Below, in pieces: positions 18,308 to 25,739 of a DNA stretch of 64,000 bases. The notes beneath the pieces were generated by a model. That model ran no database searches, was not told where the DNA came from, and saw only the letters and a list, made by a program, of their open reading frames with translations. The translations under genes were made by a program, and so were the position numbers. Source of the stretch: DSVZ01 sp037439785 (GTDB lineage: Bacteria > Verrucomicrobiota > Verrucomicrobiia > Limisphaerales > J093); contig JBBIVJ010000020.1 of the NCBI GenBank assembly GCA_037439785.1, positions 18,678-82,677 on the forward strand, given 5' to 3'. The number at the start of each line of letters is the position of its first letter. The stretch's first letter is position 1.

Positions 18308-20342
18308 ATGAGATTCCGTCGCGCCACCTCTGCCTTGTCTGCTCTGTTGCTGGTTGGAGCGGGACTCTTGGGTGCCGGCGTCGGACCCGCCCGGTCCGCC
18401 GAGGCCGCCCCGGAGGAGGAAAGTCCGGCCGCGGAAGCCCCCGCCGCCCGCACCTTCACCAACGCCGACTGCCTGGACTGCCACACCGATCCGACACTGA
18501 CCAAGACCCGCCAGGGCCGCGAAGTGCCCCTGGCGGCGGTGGACACCAACCTCTTCACCCGCTTCCGTGCACGGCGCGTTGGATTGCACCGATTGCCACG
18601 GGGCGCATGAAATCATCCCGGTCAAGCACCCGGACTCGCCGGTCTTCAAGCTCAACCTCCCGCGCACCTGCGCCAAGTGTCACAACAACCCGCAGGTCAT
18701 CGAGCAGTACCACCTGCGTCAGCCGGAAGCCCCGACCCACTTCCTGGACAGCATCCACGGCCGCGCGCTGCTGAAGATGGGCCTGATCGTCGCCCCGTCC
18801 TGCAACGACTGCCACGGCGTGCACGACATCAAGCGCAGCCTCGACAAGGGCTCGCCCATCAGCCACGCGCGCATCAGCCAGACCTGTGGCAAGTGCCACG
18901 TGAAGGTCGAAGAAGTCTATGCCCGCAGCGTGCACGGCCAGGTGCTGGCCCGCGGGGAACCCGGCGGCCCGGTCTGCACCGATTGCCACACCGCCCACGA
19001 CATCGAGCCGCCGGCCAACGGCCACTTCAAGAAGGTCCGCGACCAGCGCTGCGGCAAGTGCCACCAGGACCGGCTTCACCGCTACCACGAAACCTACCAC
19101 GGCAAGGCCATGGAACTGGGCCGGGCGCACCGGGCCGAGGACGTGGCGGCCTGTTACGACTGCCACGGACACCACGACGTGTTGCCGCCCAGCGACCCGG
19201 CGTCCCGGCTCTCATCCGGCAACATCGTGGCCACCTGCCGGGCCTGTCACCCCCACGCCAACGCCGGCTTTGCCAGCTACCTGCCGCACGCCGATCCCCT
19301 GGACCGCCAGAACTACCCGCAACTGCACGCGGTCTTTGTGTTCATGACCGGCCTGTTGATCGCGGTCTTCGCCTTCTTCGGCGGGCACACCCTGTTGTGG
19401 CCGGGCCGCTCGGTGTACCTCTACCTGCACGACTCGAAGACCTTCCGGGAGGCCAAGATCGAGACCCAGCGGGGCGGGGAGTGGTTCACCCGCTTCAGCC
19501 CCTTCGAGCAGTTCCTGCACCTGCTGGTGGTCACCAGCTTCCTGCTGCTGGTCATCACCGGCATGCCACTCAAGTTCTACTACACCGACTGGGCCAAGAC
19601 GCTCTTCGGCTTCATCGGCGGCGCGCCCACCGCCCGCTGGCTGCACCGCTTTGGCGCGGTGGTCACCTTCCTGTACTTCGGTCTGCACCTGCTCCAACTG
19701 CTCCGCCTGGCCTGGACGCGCCGGGGCGTGCTGCGGGACCCGCAGACCGGTCGGTGGCAACCCGCGCGCCTGGCGCGGGCCTTGTTCGGCCCGGACTCGA
19801 TGGTCCCTACGCGCCAGGACTGGCGTGACTTCGTCGCCCACCAGAAATGGTTCTTCGGCAAGGGACCCAGGCCGCAGTTCGACCGCTGGACGTACTGGGA
19901 GAAATTCGACTACTTCGCCGTGTTCTGGGGTGTGTTTGCCATCGGCCTGTCCGGCCTGGTCATGTGGTTCCCGACCTTCTTCACCAGTTTCCTGCCCGGC
20001 TGGATCATCAACGTGGCGCTCATTGTGCACTCGGACGAGGCCCTGCTGGCGGCGGGCTTCATCTTCACCATCCATTTCTTCAACACCCATTTCCGGCTGG
20101 AGAAGTTCCCGATGGACACTGTGACCTTCTCCGGCCGCATCTCGAAGACCGAGATGCTCCACGAACGCCGCCGCTGGTACGACCGCCTGGTGGCCGAAGG
20201 GCGGCTGGACGATTACCGCGTGCGGGATGAGTGGGAGCGGAGCAAAGGTATCGCCCGCACCCTGGGCTACCTGTTTTTCGGCACCGGCCTGGTGCTGCTG
20301 GCGCTGATCATCTACGCCATGTCCACGCGCCTGGTGCACTGA
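18308..20342 (+). pseudogene. Nine-haem cytochrome c fused to membrane cytochrome b (CbcL-like), frameshifted near 18563
   Basis: Read as one gene across a one-base shift, this encodes about 677 aa. The part before the shift (from the ATG at 18308) has a signal peptide and the first haem site, CLDCH. The part after it carries eight more: CTDCH, CAKCH, CNDCH, CGKCH, CTDCH, CGKCH, CYDCH and CRACH. From about residue 250 come hydrophobic helices with histidines suited to b haems (FEQFLHLLVVTSFLLLVITG, LHRFGAVVTFLYFGLHLLQ, HSDEALLAAGFIFTIHFFNTH). A nonahaem domain joined to a HydC/FdnI-type cytochrome b is the CbcL arrangement of Geobacter. As written, the downstream frame (18567-20342, GTG start) lacks a signal peptide, so the protein is either non-functional or the extra T is a sequence error. 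Confidence 0.82.
18560..18569 (+). other. Probable one-base insertion (frameshift site)
   Basis: The upstream frame reads through ACC CGC at 18557-18562 and then leaves the family consensus. Skipping one T at 18563 restores TCC GTG CAC GGC and the expected S-V-H-G lead-in to the haem motif CTDCHG. The site is not a long homopolymer. Confidence 0.75.
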
Positions 20343-20397
20343 GCCGCCAGGGGGCGGAACTCCGCCCCCCGTCCGGCTCGGCCGGCCGCGACCATCC

Positions 20398-21159
20398 TCA
20401 ACGCGGCCGCTGATGCTTCAGCAACCACTCGTAGAGCCGGGGGTTGGCGTAGGTCTCCGTCCACGAATCGTGCTGCGCCTCCGGGTAAACCGTCAGTTCC
20501 ACCTCCCGCACCCCCGCCCGCCGCAGGGCCTCGACCATGCGCTCGGATTCGGCCAGCTTCACCACCGGGTCCCTGGCCCCGTGGAAGGCCCACACCCCCA
20601 GGCTGCGCAAGGCCTCGGCTTTGGCCGGGTCGGCCAGCATCGCCCTGATGGGATCGCCGCCACCGCAGATGGGGACAATGGCCGCAAAGCGCTCGGGATG
20701 GGCCAGCCCCAGGCTCCAGGTGCCGTAGCCGCCCATGCTCAGGCCGGTCAGATAAACCCGCGTCGGGTCCACCGGCAGACGGGCCAGCACGTCGTCCAGC
20801 AGGGCCAGCAGCTCGTCGTTGTCCCAGGTGCGGCCGGCCGGGCACTGGGGCGCCAAGACCACGAAGGGGAAGTCCGGCTGTTCGCGGACGATTTTGGGGG
20901 GACCGTGCTTGGCCACCAGCCAGACGTCGCTGCCGCGCTCGCCCGCGCCGTGCAGGAACAGGATCAACGGCCACCTGCGGTCCGGCTGGCTGGCTGCGGC
21001 CCGCGGCACGTACAACAAGTACGGCAGGGTGACGCGGCGGGTGATCTGCCCGGTGAACTGGCGGGCCTGGAGGGGGTCCTCGGTTTTCACGGGTTGGGTC
21101 AGAGCCGGGCCGCCCAGCAGGGCGACGGCCAGCAGGGCCGGAAGACTGCGGGTGTGCAT
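20398..21159 (-). CDS. Exported alpha/beta hydrolase (dienelactone hydrolase/esterase type)
   Basis: The protein is 253 aa with an N-terminal signal peptide (LPALLAVALLGGPALTQ). The alpha/beta-hydrolase fold is shown by the oxyanion segment FLHGAGERGSDVW, the nucleophile elbow GLSMGGYGTW, the acid region HGARDPVVKL and the C-terminal histidine in PEAQHDSW. This pattern is common in Verrucomicrobiota and Planctomycetes proteins annotated as prolyl oligopeptidase-type or phospholipase/carboxylesterase; the substrate is not evident. It is the last gene of the scpA-scpB-pheA-kdsD run, 16 bp after kdsD. Confidence 0.8.
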   Translation of the reverse strand: MHTRSLPALLAVALLGGPALTQPVKTEDPLQARQFTGQITRRVTLPYLLYVPRAAASQPDRRWPLILFLHGAGERGSDVWLVAKHGPPKIVREQPDFPFVVLAPQCPAGRTWDNDELLALLDDVLARLPVDPTRVYLTGLSMGGYGTWSLGLAHPERFAAIVPICGGGDPIRAMLADPAKAEALRSLGVWAFHGARDPVVKLAESERMVEALRRAGVREVELTVYPEAQHDSWTETYANPRLYEWLLKHQRPR

Positions 21160-21175
21160 GGTGGGCGGCAGCTTC

Positions 21176-22174
21176 TCACATCAGCTTGAGTTTGGGCAAG
21201 TCCTGGGCGTCCACCAGGCCCACCGGCTCGCGGCGGGCGTTGATCACGATCAGGTCGTCAATGTTGCGTTCGTTGAAAATCTTGAGGGCCTCGACCGCCA
21301 GGGCGTCCTCCCGCACGCACACCGGGTGGCGGGTCATGACCCGGCCCAGCGGGCGGCTGAGCACCTGCTCGTCCCGCGCCATGTGCCGGCGCAGGTCGCC
21401 GTCGGTGAACACCCCCACCAGCCGGCCCCGCCCATCCACCACGCTCACGCTGCCGGCCTTGGCGCGGGTCATGACCAGGAGTGCGTCCTTGACGCTGAGG
21501 GTGTGGGGGGCCACCGCGTTGCGCTCGCCCTGGCGCATGATGTCGCGGATGCGCAGCAGCAGGGCGCGGCCGATGGCGCCGGCGGGGTGGCGTTGGGCGA
21601 AGTCGCGCGCCTGAAAGCCCCGCGCCTGCAGCACCGCCATGGCCAGGGCATCCCCCAGCACCAGCATGGCGGTGGTGCTGGCCGTGGGGGCGAGGTTGAA
21701 GGGGCAGGCCTCGCGCGGCACCCGCACCTTGAGCACGTGGTCGCTGTGCCGCGCCAGGGTCGAGCGGGGGTGGCCGGTCATCGCCACCAGCCGGACGGCG
21801 AACCGCTTGAGGGCCGGCAGGAGGTTGAGCAGCTCGTCCGACTCGCCCGAGTAGCTCAGGGCCAGCACCAGGTCGCCGTCGCTGACCAGGCCCAGATCGC
21901 CATGCAGGGCATTCACGGGGTCCAGCACCACCGCGGTGCTGCCGGTACTGGTGAGGGTGGCGGCCAGTTTGCGGCCGATGGCGCCGGACTTGCCGATGCC
22001 CACCACCACCACCTTGTTGCGGCGCCGCAGGGTGTCCACCACCGCCGCCACCACGGCGGCAAAACCGGCATCCAACTGGGCGCGCACGGCCCGCAGGCCG
22101 GCCAGCTCCAGGTCGAACACCTGACGGGCACGCCGGAGAGCGGCCCGGGCCGGGTCGGACGGGGGGCGGGGCAT
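21176..22174 (-). CDS. kdsD: D-arabinose-5-phosphate isomerase, KpsF/GutQ family
   Basis: A 332-aa protein with an N-terminal SIS sugar-isomerase domain and two C-terminal CBS domains, the standard KdsD layout. Visible motifs are VVVVGIGKSGAIGRKLAATLTSTG, ALSYSGESDELLNLLP and ASTTAMLVLGDALAMA; the CBS pair begins near residue 205 (IRDIMRQGE) and ends VEALKIFNERNIDDLIVIN. The enzyme converts ribulose 5-phosphate to arabinose 5-phosphate, the first step to KDO, which fits a lipopolysaccharide-making cell. It starts 3 bp after the pheA stop, so the two are in one transcript. Confidence 0.92.
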   Translation of the reverse strand: MPRPPSDPARAALRRARQVFDLELAGLRAVRAQLDAGFAAVVAAVVDTLRRRNKVVVVGIGKSGAIGRKLAATLTSTGSTAVVLDPVNALHGDLGLVSDGDLVLALSYSGESDELLNLLPALKRFAVRLVAMTGHPRSTLARHSDHVLKVRVPREACPFNLAPTASTTAMLVLGDALAMAVLQARGFQARDFAQRHPAGAIGRALLLRIRDIMRQGERNAVAPHTLSVKDALLVMTRAKAGSVSVVDGRGRLVGVFTDGDLRRHMARDEQVLSRPLGRVMTRHPVCVREDALAVEALKIFNERNIDDLIVINARREPVGLVDAQDLPKLKLM

Positions 22175-22177
22175 GGC

Positions 22178-23239
22178 TTACTCGGCGACCGGATAGGAAC
22201 CGAGCACCTTGACGAAGACGCAATGCCGGCCCAGCTCGGAGATGGCCCGCGCCACCTTGGGGTCTTGGGCGTGGCCGTCGCAGTCCACGAAGAAGTAGTA
22301 CTGCCAGGCTTTGCGCTTGCTGGGGCGGGACTCGATCTTGGTCATGTTGATGCGGTACTTGCGGAAGGGGGCGATGGCGCCGTGGAGGGCACCGGGGCGG
22401 TCCGCCACGCAGAACATGAGGCTGGTGCGGTCGTGGCCGGTGGGGGCGGAGCACTGGCGGCCGAGCACCAGGAAGCGGGTGGCGTTGTCGGCGTTGTCCT
22501 GGATGTTGTGTTCGAGCACCGGCAGGCCGTACTGCTCGGCGGCCAGCAGCCCGGCCACGGCGGCGGCGCCGGGCTCGCGTGCGGCCAGCTCGGCCGAGCG
22601 GGCGTTGGAGGCGGTCTCGATGATCTCGACGTCCGGCAGGTTCCGGCGCAGCCATTCGCGGCACTGGGCCAGGGACTGGGGATGGATGTAGAGGCGCCGG
22701 ATGCGGCTGCGGGGGCCCCTGGCCAGCAGGCACTGGGAGATGGGCATGACGATCTGGGCCACGATGCGCAGTTCGCTGTCCATGAACAGGTCCAGGGTGT
22801 GCGTCACCACCCCCTCGGTTGAGTTCTCGACCGGCACGACGCCGAAGTCGGCGTGGCGCTTGGCCACTTCGCTGAACACGTCGGCGATGGTCTTGTGCGG
22901 GGTGTAGCGGACGCTGGTGCCGAAGCGCTGGAGGGCCGCCTGGTGGGTGAAGGTCGCCGCGGGGCCGAGGTAGGCGATGGTCAGGGGTTTCTCCACGGCC
23001 AGGGCGCCGGACATGATCTCGCGGTAGATCGCGCGCAGGCACTCGTCGGGCAGGGGGCCGCGGTTGAGCCGGCTGATGCGGCGCAGCACACCCTGTTCGC
23101 GGTCGGGGGCGTAGATTTCCCGGCCGTGGCGCTGTTTGAGCAGGCCGATCTCCCGGGCGTGGCGCGCGCGCTCGTTCAGGAGACGCACGATCTGCCGGTC
23201 CAGCCGGTCAATGGCCTTGCGGTGTTCGAGAATGCTCAT
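22178..23239 (-). CDS. pheA: Bifunctional chorismate mutase/prephenate dehydratase (P-protein)
   Basis: A 353-aa P-protein. Residues 1-85 form an AroQ-type chorismate mutase domain (HRKAIDRLDRQIVRLLNERA). Residues of about 88-265 form the prephenate dehydratase domain (IAYLGPAATFTHQAALQRFG, VPVENSTEGVV, NATRFLVLG). The C-terminus is an ACT domain (TSLMFCVADRPGALHGAIAPF) with the conserved ESRPSKRKAWQYYFFVD segment that binds phenylalanine for feedback inhibition. It converts chorismate to phenylpyruvate for phenylalanine synthesis. The gap to scpB upstream is 6 bp. A Phe-Tyr-Trp leader candidate lies at the head of the operon. Confidence 0.96.
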   Translation of the reverse strand: MSILEHRKAIDRLDRQIVRLLNERARHAREIGLLKQRHGREIYAPDREQGVLRRISRLNRGPLPDECLRAIYREIMSGALAVEKPLTIAYLGPAATFTHQAALQRFGTSVRYTPHKTIADVFSEVAKRHADFGVVPVENSTEGVVTHTLDLFMDSELRIVAQIVMPISQCLLARGPRSRIRRLYIHPQSLAQCREWLRRNLPDVEIIETASNARSAELAAREPGAAAVAGLLAAEQYGLPVLEHNIQDNADNATRFLVLGRQCSAPTGHDRTSLMFCVADRPGALHGAIAPFRKYRINMTKIESRPSKRKAWQYYFFVDCDGHAQDPKVARAISELGRHCVFVKVLGSYPVAE

Positions 23240-23245
23240 GGGGAA

Positions 23246-23959
23246 TCAGGCCGGCTCGGTCGCCGGCGGCGCGGGCGGTGGTGCGACCGGGGACGGGGTC
23301 TCGGTGGGGGGGGGCGACGGCTGGGTCAGCGGCTCGGGCGGGGCCGTGGCCAGGCCCGGTTCCACGGTCAACAGGGCCGGTGGGCGTTCCACGGGGATGC
23401 GACGCAGTTCGTCGCCGCCGGGCAGGTCTTCGATCCGCGCCAGGCCGAAGTACTCCAGAAAGGCCGCGGTGGTGCCGTAGGTAACCGGGCGGCCGGCGAC
23501 GTCGGCCCGGCCGCGGGATTCGATGAGCCCCCGCTCGAGCAGGGTTTGCAGCACGCCGTCCACCGACACCCCGCGGATTTGCTCGATTTCGGCGCGGGTG
23601 ATGGGTTGCCGGTAAGCAATGATGGTGAGCGTCTCGAGCGCGGGCTGGGAAAGCCGGGCCGGGCGGGCGCGCTCGCCGGCCAGCACCCGCACCCAGGGGG
23701 CGAAGTCCGGCCGGCTGACCAGTTGCCAGGCCCCGGCCACGCACACCAGGTGGTAGCTGCGGCCGGCGGACTCCAGGTCGGCCTGCAATTGTTCCAAAGC
23801 ATCAAGGATGTCGCCCGGCCGGGATTTTTTGAACGCCCGCACCTCCGGCGTGGGGTCCTGTTCGGCCGCACGGGCCAGCAGGCCGCGAAAGTCGGTCAGA
23901 CCCAGCGGACCCGGCGCGGCGAAGAGGAGGGCCTCGAGGACGGACTTGAGCTCGGTCAT
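23246..23959 (-). CDS. scpB: Segregation and condensation protein B
   Basis: A 237-aa ScpB: two winged-helix domains at residues 1-180 (KSVLEALLFAAPGPLGL, ALETLTIIAYRQPITRAEIEQIRGVSVDGVL, LLERGLIESRGRADVAGRP) and a Pro-rich tail that is probably disordered. ScpB binds ScpA in a 2:1 complex that bridges SMC heads in the bacterial condensin. Its start overlaps the scpA stop by four bases (ATGA at 23956-23959), giving tight translational coupling. No smc gene is in the window. Confidence 0.94.
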   Translation of the reverse strand: MTELKSVLEALLFAAPGPLGLTDFRGLLARAAEQDPTPEVRAFKKSRPGDILDALEQLQADLESAGRSYHLVCVAGAWQLVSRPDFAPWVRVLAGERARPARLSQPALETLTIIAYRQPITRAEIEQIRGVSVDGVLQTLLERGLIESRGRADVAGRPVTYGTTAAFLEYFGLARIEDLPGGDELRRIPVERPPALLTVEPGLATAPPEPLTQPSPPPTETPSPVAPPPAPPATEPA

Positions 23960-24801
23960 GACGGGTCGGCAGCGGGTTCAGCCGCGGCAGGGGTGAAGGG
24001 CGGGGCGTCGGGACGTTTGGGATCGGGCGGGACCTCCGCACCGGCTTCCGCGTCGGCAACAGGGTAGTCCTCCGCGGCAGGGGCAAAAGCCTCGATGTAA
24101 ATCTCGCCGAAAGGCTCGTCCTGGATGGCCCGCGCCACGCGCAGCCGGATCAGTTCCAGCAGGGCCAGAAAGGTGACCACGATTTCCGCGCGGTGTCCGG
24201 CGGGGTCGAAGAATTCCTCGAAGTGGAAACGCCGGCCCTCCGCCAGGCGGAGGCTAAGTGATTCGAGCTTTTCGCTCACGGTCCAGCGGTCCTCGACGAT
24301 CTCTCCCGGGCGGGTACGGGCCTGGAAGCGTTGGAGAAGGGCATTGAGCGCCCCGATCAGGTCGAAGAGCGAGACGGCGGGCCGGGGTGTGGGCGCCGGG
24401 GCCTCCAGGGGGGGGGGCAGGCGCGGAAAGGATTGGGCGCGCCGCTGTTCGAGGTGCTGGAGGTCCGCCGCGGCGTCCTTGTACTTCTTGTACTCGACCA
24501 GCCGGCGGATCAGTTCCCAGCGCGGGTCCTCGATCTCCTCCTCGTCCGCGGCGGCGGCGGCTTGCTGGTCCCGCGGGAGCAGTTCGTGGCTCTTGATGAG
24601 CATGAGGGTGGCGGCCATGACCAGGAACTCGCCGGCCAGGTCCAGGTCCAGTTCCTTCATCAACTCGACGTATTCGATGAACTGGGTGGCCAGCCGGGTG
24701 AGGTTGACCTGGTAGATGTCCACCTCCTCCTTCTTTACCAGGTAAAGCAGGAGGTCGAGCGGGCCTTCAAAGACCGGAAACTGGACCTTGTAGCCAACCA
24801 T
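23956..24801 (-). CDS. scpA: Segregation and condensation protein A
   Basis: A 281-aa ScpA kleisin. The start at 24801 is chosen because MVGYKVQFPVFEGPLDLLLYLVKKEEVDI is the canonical N-terminus; the frame runs open to 25017 but the extra text is not family-like. The N-terminal helical domain binds the SMC neck. The C-terminal winged helix (about residues 175-245, VVTFLALLELIRLRVARAIQ) binds the SMC cap, and an acidic/Pro tail follows. It is the first protein-coding member of a run that continues with scpB, pheA and kdsD. Confidence 0.93.
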   Translation of the reverse strand: MVGYKVQFPVFEGPLDLLLYLVKKEEVDIYQVNLTRLATQFIEYVELMKELDLDLAGEFLVMAATLMLIKSHELLPRDQQAAAAADEEEIEDPRWELIRRLVEYKKYKDAAADLQHLEQRRAQSFPRLPPPLEAPAPTPRPAVSLFDLIGALNALLQRFQARTRPGEIVEDRWTVSEKLESLSLRLAEGRRFHFEEFFDPAGHRAEIVVTFLALLELIRLRVARAIQDEPFGEIYIEAFAPAAEDYPVADAEAGAEVPPDPKRPDAPPFTPAAAEPAADPS

Positions 24802-25023
24802 GAGCACCGGCGGCGCCACGCGGCGAATACGACACGCTACCCAAAGCGGCGGCAGTTGGCAATGAGGACACCTGCGCGTTCTGAACCGGCGGCCGTCCCT
24901 GTTGGAAAGGCCTTGGAGACTGAAGCGGGCCCTGGTCGGGCCGGGGGAGCGCGGGTTATCCGCCCCACTTGCTCTGTTCCACAGGGCGGCAGGGGTGTGG
25001 TTCGCCCTCCGGCGCACGACCCT

Positions 25024-25047
25024 CTACCGTTGGGGCCAATAAAACAC
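25024..25047 (-). CDS. Candidate aromatic-amino-acid leader peptide (M-F-Y-W-P-Q-R)
   Basis: A GTG start at 25047 is preceded by a perfect AGGAGG (25060-25055) at 7 nt spacing, the best Shine-Dalgarno noticed in a window where such sites are rare. The frame reads seven codons, GTG TTT TAT TGG CCC CAA CGG, then TAG: M-F-Y-W-P-Q-R. Consecutive codons for all three aromatic amino acids, about 220 nt upstream of an operon containing pheA, are what a ribosome-mediated attenuation leader would show. Against this, scpA and scpB stand between the leader and pheA, and no clear attenuator hairpin was recognised. Regulatory function is inference. Confidence 0.5.
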   Translation of the reverse strand: MFYWPQR

Positions 25048-25054
25048 CCCCAAA

Positions 25055-25060
25055 CCTCCT
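25055..25060 (-). promoter_or_regulatory. Perfect ribosome binding site of the leader peptide
   Basis: AGGAGG read on the minus strand, 7 nt before the GTG at 25047. This match is what makes the seven-codon frame credible. Confidence 0.55.
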
Positions 25061-25117
25061 GCCCGTCGCGGGGGCGACGAGCCACGGGACGGGGGCAAGC
25101 TGGGTATGCTCGCCGTT

Positions 25118-25591
25118 TCAGGACTTGGGCGGAGAGGGGCTCACCCACGCGTAAGTGGCCGGCGCCACCTTCTTGATTTCCTTCACGCGGCTGCCGGTGG
25201 CGTTGAACCAGACGTAGATGCGTTGCGGATTCACGCCCAGCTTGGCGGCCAGATCGCGCACGGTCAGGCCCGTTTTGCCGGCGGCCTGCAGCAGGGCCAC
25301 GATCTTGTTCTTGAGTTTACCGGGGCGGTTGCTCCGGGGCGTGGGCGCACCGGGGGCGGCCGGTTTGGACGCCGGTTTGGCCGTTGGTTTGGCCGTTGAT
25401 TTGGCCGTTGGTTTGGCCGCCGCACGCGCGCGGGCCGGTTTGGCGGGCGGGGTCGTCGGGGCGGTTTGACTGCCGGCAAAGGCGTTCAGTTTGGCGTCAA
25501 TCCGCGCCACGCGGGCAAGCAGGGCCTCCTTTTCCTTGAGGAGGCTTCCCAAAACTTTGAGGTCTGCCGATGTGAGTTGTGACAGGTTCAT
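25118..25591 (-). CDS. Histone H1-like DNA-binding protein with winged-helix C-terminus
   Basis: A 157-aa basic protein from the ATG at 25591 (MNLSQLTSADLKVLG). The layout is a short N-terminal helical segment, likely coiled coil (LLKEKEALLARVARIDAKL, about residues 15-35), then a Lys/Ala/Pro-rich linker with repeats of the type AKPTAKSTAKPTAKPASKP (about 50-90), then a helix-turn-helix or winged-helix-like end (KLKNKIVALLQAAGKTGLTVRDLAAKLGV). The linker is encoded by a degenerate 12-bp repeat near 25369-25420. The Lys/Ala-rich arm recalls bacterial H1-like and HupB-type tails. It probably binds DNA; no specific target can be named. Confidence 0.6.
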   Translation of the reverse strand: MNLSQLTSADLKVLGSLLKEKEALLARVARIDAKLNAFAGSQTAPTTPPAKPARARAAAKPTAKSTAKPTAKPASKPAAPGAPTPRSNRPGKLKNKIVALLQAAGKTGLTVRDLAAKLGVNPQRIYVWFNATGSRVKEIKKVAPATYAWVSPSPPKS

Positions 25592-25739
25592 GCGCAAGCA
25601 ATCTAAGTCGTCGGGCCGTCTCAAGGCAAGCTTTCTTTAAGCGGCTCCAGCGGCCTGAGAGAGCCTGTCGCCGCCGCCACGGGCTTTCTACTTCATCGGC
25701 CGCGCCGGCGCCGCCTCGGAAAAGGCGAAGGGGGTGCGG

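Larger units (their letters stand above)
24802..25117 (-). promoter_or_regulatory. Leader region upstream of scpA-scpB-pheA
   Basis: This 316-bp gap between the histone-like gene and scpA holds the heptapeptide frame at 25024-25047 and a GC hairpin just 5' of its Shine-Dalgarno: CGTCGC and GCGACG around CCCC, read on the minus strand, about 25063-25078. The hairpin could end the upstream transcript or belong to a leader RNA. No convincing -10/-35 pair and no U-tract terminator before scpA were found. Confidence 0.4.
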
